Below are positions 16,244 through 23,240 of a stretch of DNA of 58,849 nucleotides, one piece after another. The position numbers and the translations under genes were made by a program. This DNA is from Listeria cossartiae subsp. cayugensis (GTDB taxonomy: Bacteria; Bacillota; Bacilli; Lactobacillales; Listeriaceae), in the NCBI RefSeq assembly GCF_014229095.1, contig NZ_JAARZC010000007.1, forward strand, positions 1 through 58,849, in the 5' to 3' direction. The notes beneath the pieces were generated by a model. It did no database searches, had not been told where the DNA came from, and saw only the letters and a list, made by a program, of their open reading frames with translations. Every line of letters begins with the position of its first letter. Positions within the stretch are counted from its first letter, which is position 1.

Positions 16244-18103
16244 CTAATAAGAAAATGAATGTTTTCCTTCTTGTAAAATTTGTTGTTCCAAATACTCGTA
16301 ATCCATCTGATCACGCCATTTATTTGTTGCTTTTTTCATATTCCGATCTATTCCTCGAATAGTTCTATGAATCTTTGCCGCATTTTGTCTTTCTTCAATA
16401 AATTTACGACGATCCCACTCTACTTCTCTTTTTCCTGTTGTAGAATAAGTGGTATTTTTATCTTCGTATTTTTTATGTGATTTTTCTCTTTCTTCATACA
16501 ATGTTTGCACATCTTTACGCTCTACTTCACTATTCGTAAGCACTCTAATTTTTTCATCATCCAAGTAAACATTGACGACGTGCCATGGACTAGAACTTTG
16601 TCCTTTTTGAGAAGGTAGATTTTCAAAATTAGCGCTTTGTTTAGTTTCTCCCTCTTTGTAAAGAAGAGACGATAATGCCGAATCAATGGTTTCTTGTGTA
16701 TAAGGAGCGTGATTTGTTGTTCCTTTTTGAGAAGGTGGATTTTTCAAAGCAAAATCATCCTCTATTTCCAAAGGTTTAAATATCAGATTAGATAAAGCGG
16801 TATCTACTTCTTCTTGTGAATATGGTTTTAAAACATCCTTTTTATTAGAAGGACTATATTTTGTTAGTGGTTGCAATTCTGAATGAATTCCTTTTTTAGA
16901 AGGTGGGTTTTGGATTTTCCCTAGACTAAATTCCTTCACTTCTACTAACAGTTCACGCTCTAATGGTATATGCATGGAACCTATGAACTGTTTTCTGTTC
17001 ATACCGCTTGCTTGTCTTTCTTTGTCTAAGTTTCGTAATTGTGCTAATACGGCATTCCCTGCATCGTAATAAAGCTTGTCTAATTTATCCTGATAGTATT
17101 TCTTTATTTCAGGATCATTAATTGGAGCATCCTTTATCTCCACATTTTTATACGCTTTTTCATACGCTTCACTTTGTGCTACTGACTTCTTTTGCCAATC
17201 ATTGTAAGGTTCCTTTAGTAGCCCCTTGAATTTCGACTCAATCAGCAGTGTTACTTCTTTACCAAAGAAATTTTTCTTCGCATTTTTCATATTCCAAAGT
17301 CGTTTATCCTTCGGTAGCTTGAGATACAAATTCGCTAACATTTCTTTCTCTTGCTGACTTTCTACTTGAAAAGCTTTCGCTGCTTTGATAGAACCGACAA
17401 TCTCTTGGCGAGCCACGTGATCTATAGCTTTTAGTGCTTCTGCTGATTGAATAAGCTGGTTTACAAAGACACTTTTAATTTTCTTCAAGGTCTCTTTTTT
17501 TCGTACACCTGTAGGTTGAAAAACTTTATTCCCGGTCGGTATTTTCTTCCCAACATCATCGAGAACATAACGACCTCGATAATCTTTTTTGTAAACATTG
17601 TGCCATTTCCAAAGCCTACTTGGATTTAGCTCAACACCTGCAACATGAAAATGTCTATGTTCTGTGTTATGGTGCATCGAAGCTACCCATTTATAATCTT
17701 GTAATCCTTCCATTTTAACTAGCGTGTCCATCGCTGTTTTGACTGCATTCATTAAGCGAATATCATCTACTTCATTCGTTTTAGTATTCATCAGACCATA
17801 TTCTTCCAACCATTCATTGTTGAAAGAGAATAAGTCTTGCCATAAAATCGTATCCCTTTCTTGTGCTAGTTTGAAGTACTGCACATAGTCTTTTCGTCTT
17901 TCTTTCGAAACATACTCACCTGTACTATCGAAAAGTCCTGTTGACTTATTCGGATTATCCATATAACCCAAAAAAGTTCCGAAATTCAGATCTGCAACTT
18001 CTTGATTCGTTTTAGTTTCGTCATCCATGTATTTAATGAACCCAGCTATGTCTGTGCCATACGTAAATTTAGCATCATGAAGAACACCTAAATTGCTTGC
18101 CAA
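16244..18103 (-). CDS. Conjugative relaxase (MobP-type)
   Basis: A 619-aa relaxase that would nick oriT and pilot the strand through the coupling protein. The N-terminal domain (1-160) carries candidate tyrosines at 25 and 47 and the metal-binding HxHxH (HRHFHV) at 149-154, as in MobP-type Gram-positive relaxases. The C-terminal half is helical with three in-frame copies of a PPSxKG repeat and duplicated PYSQEEVDTALSNL/PYTQETIDSALSSL segments (about 400-530). The start is TTG at 18103 with AGGAAGTGATGA upstream; no in-frame ATG fits as well. Downstream of three small oriT-accessory genes and the oriT-like region. Confidence 0.85.
   Translation of the reverse strand: MASNLGVLHDAKFTYGTDIAGFIKYMDDETKTNQEVADLNFGTFLGYMDNPNKSTGLFDSTGEYVSKERRKDYVQYFKLAQERDTILWQDLFSFNNEWLEEYGLMNTKTNEVDDIRLMNAVKTAMDTLVKMEGLQDYKWVASMHHNTEHRHFHVAGVELNPSRLWKWHNVYKKDYRGRYVLDDVGKKIPTGNKVFQPTGVRKKETLKKIKSVFVNQLIQSAEALKAIDHVARQEIVGSIKAAKAFQVESQQEKEMLANLYLKLPKDKRLWNMKNAKKNFFGKEVTLLIESKFKGLLKEPYNDWQKKSVAQSEAYEKAYKNVEIKDAPINDPEIKKYYQDKLDKLYYDAGNAVLAQLRNLDKERQASGMNRKQFIGSMHIPLERELLVEVKEFSLGKIQNPPSKKGIHSELQPLTKYSPSNKKDVLKPYSQEEVDTALSNLIFKPLEIEDDFALKNPPSQKGTTNHAPYTQETIDSALSSLLYKEGETKQSANFENLPSQKGQSSSPWHVVNVYLDDEKIRVLTNSEVERKDVQTLYEEREKSHKKYEDKNTTYSTTGKREVEWDRRKFIEERQNAAKIHRTIRGIDRNMKKATNKWRDQMDYEYLEQQILQEGKHSFSY
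16601..16630. repeat. Dispersed PPSxKG repeat, copy in relaxase (third)
   Basis: TCCTTTTTGAGAAGGTAGAT followed by TTTCAAAATT; encodes ENLPSQKGQ near residue 500 of the relaxase. Confidence 0.75.
16721..16747. repeat. Dispersed PPSxKG repeat, copy in relaxase (second)
   Basis: TCCTTTTTGAGAAGGTGGAT followed by TTTTCAA; encodes KNPPSQKGT. A degenerate relative, with a 3-base insertion, lies near 16835-16860 (SPSNKKD). Confidence 0.75.
16888..16919. repeat. Dispersed PPSxKG repeat, copy in relaxase (first)
   Basis: TTCCTTTTTTAGAAGGTGGG followed by TTTTGGATTTTC; encodes KIQNPPSKKGI, nearly the same 10 residues as in the methylase-helicase. Confidence 0.8.
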
Positions 18104-18111
18104 TTATCATC

Positions 18112-18148
18112 ACTTCCTTTTTTAGAAGGTAGGTTTTTGGGGAATTTC
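18112..18148. repeat. Dispersed PPSxKG repeat, intergenic copy at the relaxase start
   Basis: ACTTCCTTTTTTAGAAGGT then AGGTTTTTGG. This copy is not inside a gene: it fills the gap between the accessory gene and the relaxase, and its AAGGAAGTG (minus strand) is the relaxase ribosome-binding site. Confidence 0.75.
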
Positions 18149-18149
18149 A

Positions 18150-18497
18150 TTAATAGTTGCGCATAGCATTCACCCTTCCTTCTTGTTTTAAGTGCGCCGC
18201 TTGGACAACTTCCGTCGCATCCACATCGTGTGCGATAAATTCAGTAACATTCATGTTAGATACCATCGTGTTTAATATATCCAACGTCATATTCATTTTG
18301 TTTGTTACTTCGAACAACAGTTGCTTTTCTTTTTGTAAAGCCACCACTTGTTCGTTTAGTTTTTCGATCTCTTTTGTTTTTTTGTCATTTGACCGAAACA
18401 TACGTTCAATCTCTTCCCCATCGCTTAACCGAGATTCTTTTAAACGTTCGTACGTAGACTGATGTACACGAATGGTCATCTTCTTTAATGGTGTCAT
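18150..18497 (-). CDS. Relaxosome accessory protein, RHH-like with coiled coil
   Basis: A 115-aa protein. Residues 1-30 (MTPLKKMTIRVHQSTYERLKES) have the strand-then-helix look of ribbon-helix-helix DNA-binding proteins. Residues 35-75 form a coiled coil (KEIEKLNEQVVALQKEKQ). It overlaps the upstream 105-aa gene by 4 bp and precedes the relaxase, as do MobC-like nicking accessories. Likely binds oriT repeats and loads the relaxase; family assignment is by pattern only. Confidence 0.55.
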   Translation of the reverse strand: MTPLKKMTIRVHQSTYERLKESRLSDGEEIERMFRSNDKKTKEIEKLNEQVVALQKEKQLLFEVTNKMNMTLDILNTMVSNMNVTEFIAHDVDATEVVQAAHLKQEGRVNAMRNY

Positions 18498-18811
18498 ACT
18501 CCCCCTCCTTCCTCGCTACTATTAGTTATTGTTTCTTTCCAGTTATCGTCCACAATAGCCAACAGCTGTAACCACTCCAAACTGTTGCATTCGAGAAAGT
18601 AGAGTAACCGAATAATCAGGTTTTCGTATTCTAACTCTTTTCGGTGTACTTCTGGGGCAATTGCTTCTTGTTCGAGATAATCTCGAAGGAACGCTTCCCG
18701 GGTTAACTTCGATAATTTGGTTAATTCTCCATCCTTTAAACGTTCTGCTTCGACTTGTAAATCAATAGCGTTTACTACTTGCTTGGAAATACCAGTTACT
18801 TTAACTTCCAT
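18494..18811 (-). CDS. Small oriT-accessory protein, possibly RHH-like (105 aa)
   Basis: A 105-aa protein starting MEVKVTGISKQVVNAIDLQVEAERLK, a short strand followed by helices with a Leu-Ser-Lys-Leu-Thr-Arg segment (LTKLSKLTREAFLRDYL) as in ribbon-helix-helix proteins. The C-terminal part is helical and acidic. It overlaps both neighbours (4 bp and 11 bp), indicating translational coupling within the relaxosome operon. Probably an oriT-binding factor; inference. Confidence 0.5.
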   Translation of the reverse strand: MEVKVTGISKQVVNAIDLQVEAERLKDGELTKLSKLTREAFLRDYLEQEAIAPEVHRKELEYENLIIRLLYFLECNSLEWLQLLAIVDDNWKETITNSSEEGGGV

Positions 18812-19094
18812 TCTCCGCCACCTCTATTTTCTGCACAGCAAGTAATTCCGGAAAGTAGTCATGGAGCAATGACCTGAAATGGGAATTGATACGAATCGTT
18901 TCCAGGGATTTTTTTACTAGCTCGCCTTCGATATCCCTTCTTGCTGTCCCTGCACCAAAAGCCATGACTTCTAATTTTTTTTGCAAATATTTGTTGATAC
19001 TCATGTTTGATTGCTTGGCTTGCTGCTCTATGTGCTGATAGGCTGTTTTACTCAAGCCGCGAATGTTAATGCTCTGTGTTTCTGTAGTAGACAT
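18801..19094 (-). CDS. Ribbon-helix-helix (Arc/CopG-like) oriT-accessory protein
   Basis: A 97-aa protein starting MSTTETQSINIRGLSKTAYQ. Residues 8-45 fit the RHH fold: INIRGLSKTAYQHIEQQAKQ then NMSINKYLQKKLE, the second helix carrying the typical S-I-N-K-Y-L. The ATG at 19094 is chosen over an upstream longer frame because ACAGGAGG lies 8 bases upstream. It is the first gene of the relaxosome operon, next to the oriT-like region with its TTTGCCATA repeats, and may bind them. Confidence 0.65.
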   Translation of the reverse strand: MSTTETQSINIRGLSKTAYQHIEQQAKQSNMSINKYLQKKLEVMAFGAGTARRDIEGELVKKSLETIRINSHFRSLLHDYFPELLAVQKIEVAENGS

Positions 19095-19154
19095 GTTGCT
19101 AACCTCCTGTACTGAATTTGTTTTGGCAAAAGCGAACATCACCGCCAAGTGCCT

Positions 19155-19189
19155 CTGTCTGTTGTCGGCATTGAGCCGACAACAGACAG
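19155..19189. repeat. 15-bp perfect inverted repeat in the oriT-like region
   Basis: CTGTCTGTTGTCGGC (19155-19169), loop ATTGA, and GCCGACAACAGACAG (19175-19189). It is GC-richer than its surroundings and without a T-run, so more likely a relaxase or accessory site than a terminator. Confidence 0.75.
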
Positions 19190-19259
19190 CTTCTAATCGA
19201 AAATGTGAAACATTTCCTCTTAGAAGCAGGTTAAGGGGATTTGGGGTCAAAACCATTGA

Positions 19260-19282
19260 GAAGCTAGGCAGTGCCTAGCTTC
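19260..19282. repeat. 11-bp inverted repeat in the oriT-like region
   Basis: GAAGCTAGGCA, one base, TGCCTAGCTTC; followed by GTGGTGGGGTC. The near-zero loop suggests a protein site or a nick-proximal hairpin. Confidence 0.75.
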
Positions 19283-19305
19283 GTGGTGGGGTCAAAATTT
19301 ACGCA

Positions 19306-19494
19306 TTTGCCATATATTTGCCATACCATTTACTAGTAAAATCGATTATTCTTCACAAAGTTACTACTAATAATCACTTACGCCATCCATTTGCCATACG
19401 TCATTATCCTTTTTAGAAGCAAATGCCATCGGTTTGCCATACCTTTTGTATTTATGCCACCCTTTTGCCATATCTCTGCCAGTTTTTTGCCATA
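19306..19494. repeat. Iteron array TTTGCCATA
   Basis: Exact TTTGCCATA at 19306, 19317, 19390, 19433, 19464 and 19486, plus degenerate copies (TTATGCCAC, CTCTGCCAG, AATGCCATC). All are in the same orientation. Spacing is irregular, near multiples of a helical turn for some pairs. Confidence 0.75.
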
Positions 19495-19518
19495 CAAAAA
19501 TGATGAAAAAAATGGAAA

Positions 19519-20484
19519 CTAGGCAGGATGATCACTAAGCCATTCCTCTAGTTTCCCTTTACGATCATTTAATTGTTTAATGCCTAACTTCGTTTCTTGT
19601 ACTTTCGAACGAATTTTATCTTGTTCACTTTGGATAGATTTAATACTTTGATCTGTTTCTAGTTGAGTCGTTTCTGTCTGATATTTTTTATCGTCTTTTA
19701 ATTGCTCAATTTGCTTATTCATGTGTTCCACGTCTTTATCCAAAGTCTGAATAGCTTTTGCATACTTAGTCATTAATTCATCTGCTGCATCAATTTGTTT
19801 GTCCGCATAATAACGTAAGTAATCATCATCCGACATATTAGCATAACCTTTTACCTTAGGGGTTTTATACTCGGAGAAGAAGAAAGAACATTGCTTCATT
19901 TCCCCTTCTTTAATAATTTCTTCATCGCTTTTTGTTAACAAATGACTTGTTTTAACTTCCGTATTTGTGTCCACTAGAAGTTCATTTTCTCCAAAGTCAA
20001 ATACAATTTCTTTCCAGTTTTCTGGGACGTCATTGACGATAACTAGCATGTATTCTTCGTTTAACTCCAAGAGCCTACTCTTTAGCTCTTTTTTTGTTTT
20101 CCGTTCAGCTACAATCATTTGAATAGGTTGTTTCTGATAGATAGGTTCACGACTTACTTGAAACAAAAATTCAGCTTGATTCGTATTTGGATGGTAGGTT
20201 CTATCTGCTAAAAACAAGGTAGTACCTGCTAGCTTTTCTTCAGTATCTTCACCACTACCACTATCAACTACGTCATAGTGACTGGCATTTGTAATTGCAA
20301 TTGTAAAGGTCGTTAATACAATTAAAACAGAAATACTAAAAGCGATATAATAAAATCGAACTACTTTTGCAGCTAAGTATTTATATCGCCTTTCACCGTC
20401 CCTAGTGTACTTTTTTCGTTCACTCTTCTCTTTCTCATCTATATAGGTATTTTCTGTTTGTCGCCAAAATAATAGCTTGTTCAC
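19519..20484 (-). CDS. Membrane-anchored coiled-coil transfer protein
   Basis: A 321-aa protein with a basic N-terminus, one transmembrane helix at about 45-67 (FYYIAFSISVLIVLTTFTIAI), an extracellular beta-rich domain (about 85-190) and a C-terminal coiled coil (about 225-310). It is the last gene of the secretion operon, 5 bp after the Toprim gene. The domain layout suggests a structural component facing the cell wall. No named family is recognised. Confidence 0.6.
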   Translation of the reverse strand: MNKLLFWRQTENTYIDEKEKSERKKYTRDGERRYKYLAAKVVRFYYIAFSISVLIVLTTFTIAITNASHYDVVDSGSGEDTEEKLAGTTLFLADRTYHPNTNQAEFLFQVSREPIYQKQPIQMIVAERKTKKELKSRLLELNEEYMLVIVNDVPENWKEIVFDFGENELLVDTNTEVKTSHLLTKSDEEIIKEGEMKQCSFFFSEYKTPKVKGYANMSDDDYLRYYADKQIDAADELMTKYAKAIQTLDKDVEHMNKQIEQLKDDKKYQTETTQLETDQSIKSIQSEQDKIRSKVQETKLGIKQLNDRKGKLEEWLSDHPA

Positions 20485-20489
20485 GCTAT

Positions 20490-21626
20490 TTAACGCCCCC
20501 CTGTTTGTTGATGAGGTTGTTGTTGATTTACATTTACGTCTCGAACTATTTCTTTGTTCTGTCTTAATGTATATAACAGCAAATCATTTTGATCTTTCAT
20601 TAACTCACCGTTTTCCATTTCAATACTAGGTACCATTTCATAAGTGAAATAATCTCCTAGTTTCTTATCTCCAAAATTAAAATTCTCTCCCATTTCTTCC
20701 ATTTTAAAAATAAAATCTTGAGCTGGCTGATCATTATCTACAACAAATAAAGCGGATGGCGTTTTATTTCTGCCCACTTTATCCTGGATATGATTTACTG
20801 CAGCAAATTGTTTTAAAAATGTCACATCCTTTAGTCCTTCCATACTGGCGAATCGTGTATTTTTTAATTCCTCTGTTTCCCCACTATTCATTTTCCTAGA
20901 TACGTAACTAAGGACATCTATAGGAGCTTCGCCAATGACTAGTTTTTCTGGAATACCCAAATCAAAATAAAATCCACCATCATTCTTACTTCCTTCTAGA
21001 ATCTTTCGAAAGTATTTATTTTTTGGTTTTAATCGTTTTTCTAAAGGGATAATTCGAGTACCTCTTAAAGAAGCCCCTACCAATTTATTACTCTTGTATT
21101 CATTCATATTCATCCATTTAAAAACAACATTTCCACGCTTATCTCCAGCAATTACTCCTTCCTTTATGCAATAATTTACCAAATTTTTATTTAATCCTCG
21201 TTCTTCTGTTAAATAGCGAAATGCTCTTTGTGGATGTTCAACTTCTTGTACATCTCTGTTGTAATCAAAAACTTTTGGTTTCGAGCTTAAAGTTAATTGA
21301 ATACCTTCTTCTGGGATGTGCTTTGCCTTTTGAAGGATATCATGAACAGCTTCGGAAAAACTATAATTATACATATACATAGCTACATCAATGCAACTAG
21401 TCATTGCCTTTGTATTACTATCGCTAAATCGTTTGAAAAGATTCTTCTTTAAGCTATACATGATGCTGTCATGCTCTGTGTGTTGATACATACCCACTGA
21501 TATCTCTTCAAACGGTTCCCCACATGCTTGTAAATAGGAAAGTATGTTTACTGATCTTGCAAATTCTTTATCTTTTTGATTAAAAAAACGGCTTCTTTTT
21601 TTCTCTGTTTCCGCCAATTCAATCAC
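20490..21626 (-). CDS. Toprim/DUF3991-type primase-like protein
   Basis: A 378-aa protein. Residues about 20-110 (ILSYLQACGEPFEEISVGMYQ) are a primase-like N-terminal domain lacking obvious zinc-binding cysteines. Residues about 130-200 fit DUF3991. The Toprim-like core has VIGEAPIDVLSY (Glu near 230) and ALFVVDNDQPA (Asp pair near 293). Such proteins accompany conjugation operons and may prime or process transferred strands. It overlaps the VirB8-like gene by 4 bp. Its N-terminal module is shared with the 752-aa protein at 30609. Confidence 0.75.
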   Translation of the reverse strand: MIELAETEKKRSRFFNQKDKEFARSVNILSYLQACGEPFEEISVGMYQHTEHDSIMYSLKKNLFKRFSDSNTKAMTSCIDVAMYMYNYSFSEAVHDILQKAKHIPEEGIQLTLSSKPKVFDYNRDVQEVEHPQRAFRYLTEERGLNKNLVNYCIKEGVIAGDKRGNVVFKWMNMNEYKSNKLVGASLRGTRIIPLEKRLKPKNKYFRKILEGSKNDGGFYFDLGIPEKLVIGEAPIDVLSYVSRKMNSGETEELKNTRFASMEGLKDVTFLKQFAAVNHIQDKVGRNKTPSALFVVDNDQPAQDFIFKMEEMGENFNFGDKKLGDYFTYEMVPSIEMENGELMKDQNDLLLYTLRQNKEIVRDVNVNQQQPHQQTGGR

Positions 21627-22213
21627 GCTCCTCTCTGACTTAATGAACTTTTATCTTCTATGCGACTTACTCGCCATGTATCGCTGTACACCATTGTGAT
21701 TTCCACTAAAATGGAACGTTCTACTTCCGGAGCGCCACTACTTCTGATGGAAGTATCGAAAGAAGTCAGCACCTTCACACTCGTTTCACTTTCTATCTGT
21801 GTTTTAATTGGAATATAAAAAGATAATCCAGAAATACGGATAGCATAGTCTTTATCCTCGTATTCCACATGATTATCTTCGTTTTGTTTCATTTCATTTA
21901 AAAAGTCCACTGTGACATAATCTTCTATTTTATCCTTACTCGTTTTTGCATAATTAGCATTATAAAATAAAGGGATAAAGCTAGTTAATTGTTTGTCTAG
22001 CATCGTAGCGTTCTGATTGTCATTCGTACTATTTTGTGGAGCGTTATTTTCTTCAACACTCTTAGTTTCTCTCTCAACTGGTCGCTTTTCTGTCATTACT
22101 TCTTCGGTAGGCTGTAGCAAAACACGAATACCAAAAACCACAATAGACAAAGCGATTAATATGCCTAAAATTATTACCACTTTCTTATTTTTCATTGTTG
22201 ACCTCCTTGGCAA
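21623..22213 (-). CDS. VirB8/TcpC-like conjugation membrane protein
   Basis: A 196-aa protein with one transmembrane helix near the N-terminus (residues 10-31), a Ser/Asn/Glu-rich linker and a C-terminal domain of about 110 residues with helix-strand pattern (SFIPLFYNANYAKTSKDKIEDYV then strands to the end). This matches the NTF2-like fold of VirB8/TcpC scaffolding proteins of Gram-positive type IV secretion. It lies between the hydrolase and the Toprim genes. The likely start is MKNKK seven codons in, with GGAGGTCAACA upstream. Family call rests on topology and position. Confidence 0.6.
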   Translation of the reverse strand: MPRRSTMKNKKVVIILGILIALSIVVFGIRVLLQPTEEVMTEKRPVERETKSVEENNAPQNSTNDNQNATMLDKQLTSFIPLFYNANYAKTSKDKIEDYVTVDFLNEMKQNEDNHVEYEDKDYAIRISGLSFYIPIKTQIESETSVKVLTSFDTSIRSSGAPEVERSILVEITMVYSDTWRVSRIEDKSSLSQRGA

Positions 22214-22217
22214 ACTG

Positions 22218-23240
22218 TTATTTACCTTTCACTCCAAGTACAGGAGCCGGATCAATCTGTTTACCCATCTTCTCTTGTCTTATTTCAAAGTGAAGGTGTG
22301 GCCCCGTAGATTGACCAGTACTTCCAACTAACCCAATTACTTCCCCTTTCTTAACATTTTGTTCTGGTTTAACCAAAATTTTCGATTGATGGCCGTAGAG
22401 AGTCCACTCTTTATTTTTAGTATGTTCAATAAGGACTACGTTCCCATATCCACCAAATCCAGAACCAGAAACGCCCATTTGAGCTACTAAAACTACACCG
22501 TCATCTGCTGCTTTAATGTTTGAGCCAGTTGGTTGGGCAAAATCAAGTCCTTTATGATGTTCAGCAACACCAGTTACTGGATTTACCCGATCTACAAAAC
22601 CACTAGAAACAATCGGATTGTCCACTGGAATAATATATTTCCCAGTCCCTTCGCTACTGGTTGCACATGTGCTAAGTCCTCCTAACTGTTTAAGAAATCC
22701 GTTAACACCAGTAATCCATTCTTTGTTCAATCCTAGACCGTCATTAGCAGCGCCTACAGGAGCATATTTAGGCTGTATTTTTTCAGGTGTATTAAGCCCT
22801 TGCGTTATATAATTTTTAGCTAAATTTTTGATCATAGCTTCAATTCCTTTGTCTAAAGTAGAAAATTGAAACCCTGACCCATCCCCCATAAGACCACCAG
22901 GGTTATTTAGCTTTCTTACCATTCTGGACTTACCATTACCTGTTTCATGCATGGCAATGGCCACCACCAAAGCTGGGTCTACATTGTATTCTTCACCATA
23001 CTTGATAAATGTTTTTGCCGTTCCTTTAAAAACACCTCTCGTTTCCAAGAATTTACTTAAAGTGGCTTCATCTAACTTCCCCGATGCGACAACAGAGCAT
23101 CTTTCAGAGCTTCCATCACTTTGTTTTGAACTTGCACCTCCAGAGGTAACAATTGCACTTATCATGACAAGTAGCAAAAACATGAGAAGGAAAAATCCTA
23201 AGTTAGAAATGACAATTCCTATTACCCATTTCTTTACCAT
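22218..23240 (-). CDS. Bifunctional peptidoglycan hydrolase of the transfer channel (lysozyme-like plus M23)
   Basis: A 340-aa cell-wall hydrolase. A transmembrane segment at about 5-32 anchors it. Residues about 68-195 are a glucosaminidase/lysozyme-like domain (VAIAMHETGNGKS). The C-terminal third is an M23/LytM endopeptidase with HHKGLDF near 238 and HLHFEI near 315, the zinc ligands. It opens the wall for the channel (VirB1-like role, as PrgK or TcpG). It overlaps the VirB4 stop by one base. Confidence 0.9.
   Translation of the reverse strand: MVKKWVIGIVISNLGFFLLMFLLLVMISAIVTSGGASSKQSDGSSERCSVVASGKLDEATLSKFLETRGVFKGTAKTFIKYGEEYNVDPALVVAIAMHETGNGKSRMVRKLNNPGGLMGDGSGFQFSTLDKGIEAMIKNLAKNYITQGLNTPEKIQPKYAPVGAANDGLGLNKEWITGVNGFLKQLGGLSTCATSSEGTGKYIIPVDNPIVSSGFVDRVNPVTGVAEHHKGLDFAQPTGSNIKAADDGVVLVAQMGVSGSGFGGYGNVVLIEHTKNKEWTLYGHQSKILVKPEQNVKKGEVIGLVGSTGQSTGPHLHFEIRQEKMGKQIDPAPVLGVKGK

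Larger units (their letters stand above)
19095..19518. other. oriT-like intergenic region
   Basis: A 424-base gap without a credible gene between the secretion operon and the relaxosome genes. It holds two strong inverted repeats (19155-19189 and 19260-19282), two GGGGTCAAAA motifs (about 19244 and 19289), and six exact TTTGCCATA repeats (19306-19494). This is the combination expected of an origin of transfer with accessory-protein sites. The nick site cannot be placed by eye. Confidence 0.6.
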
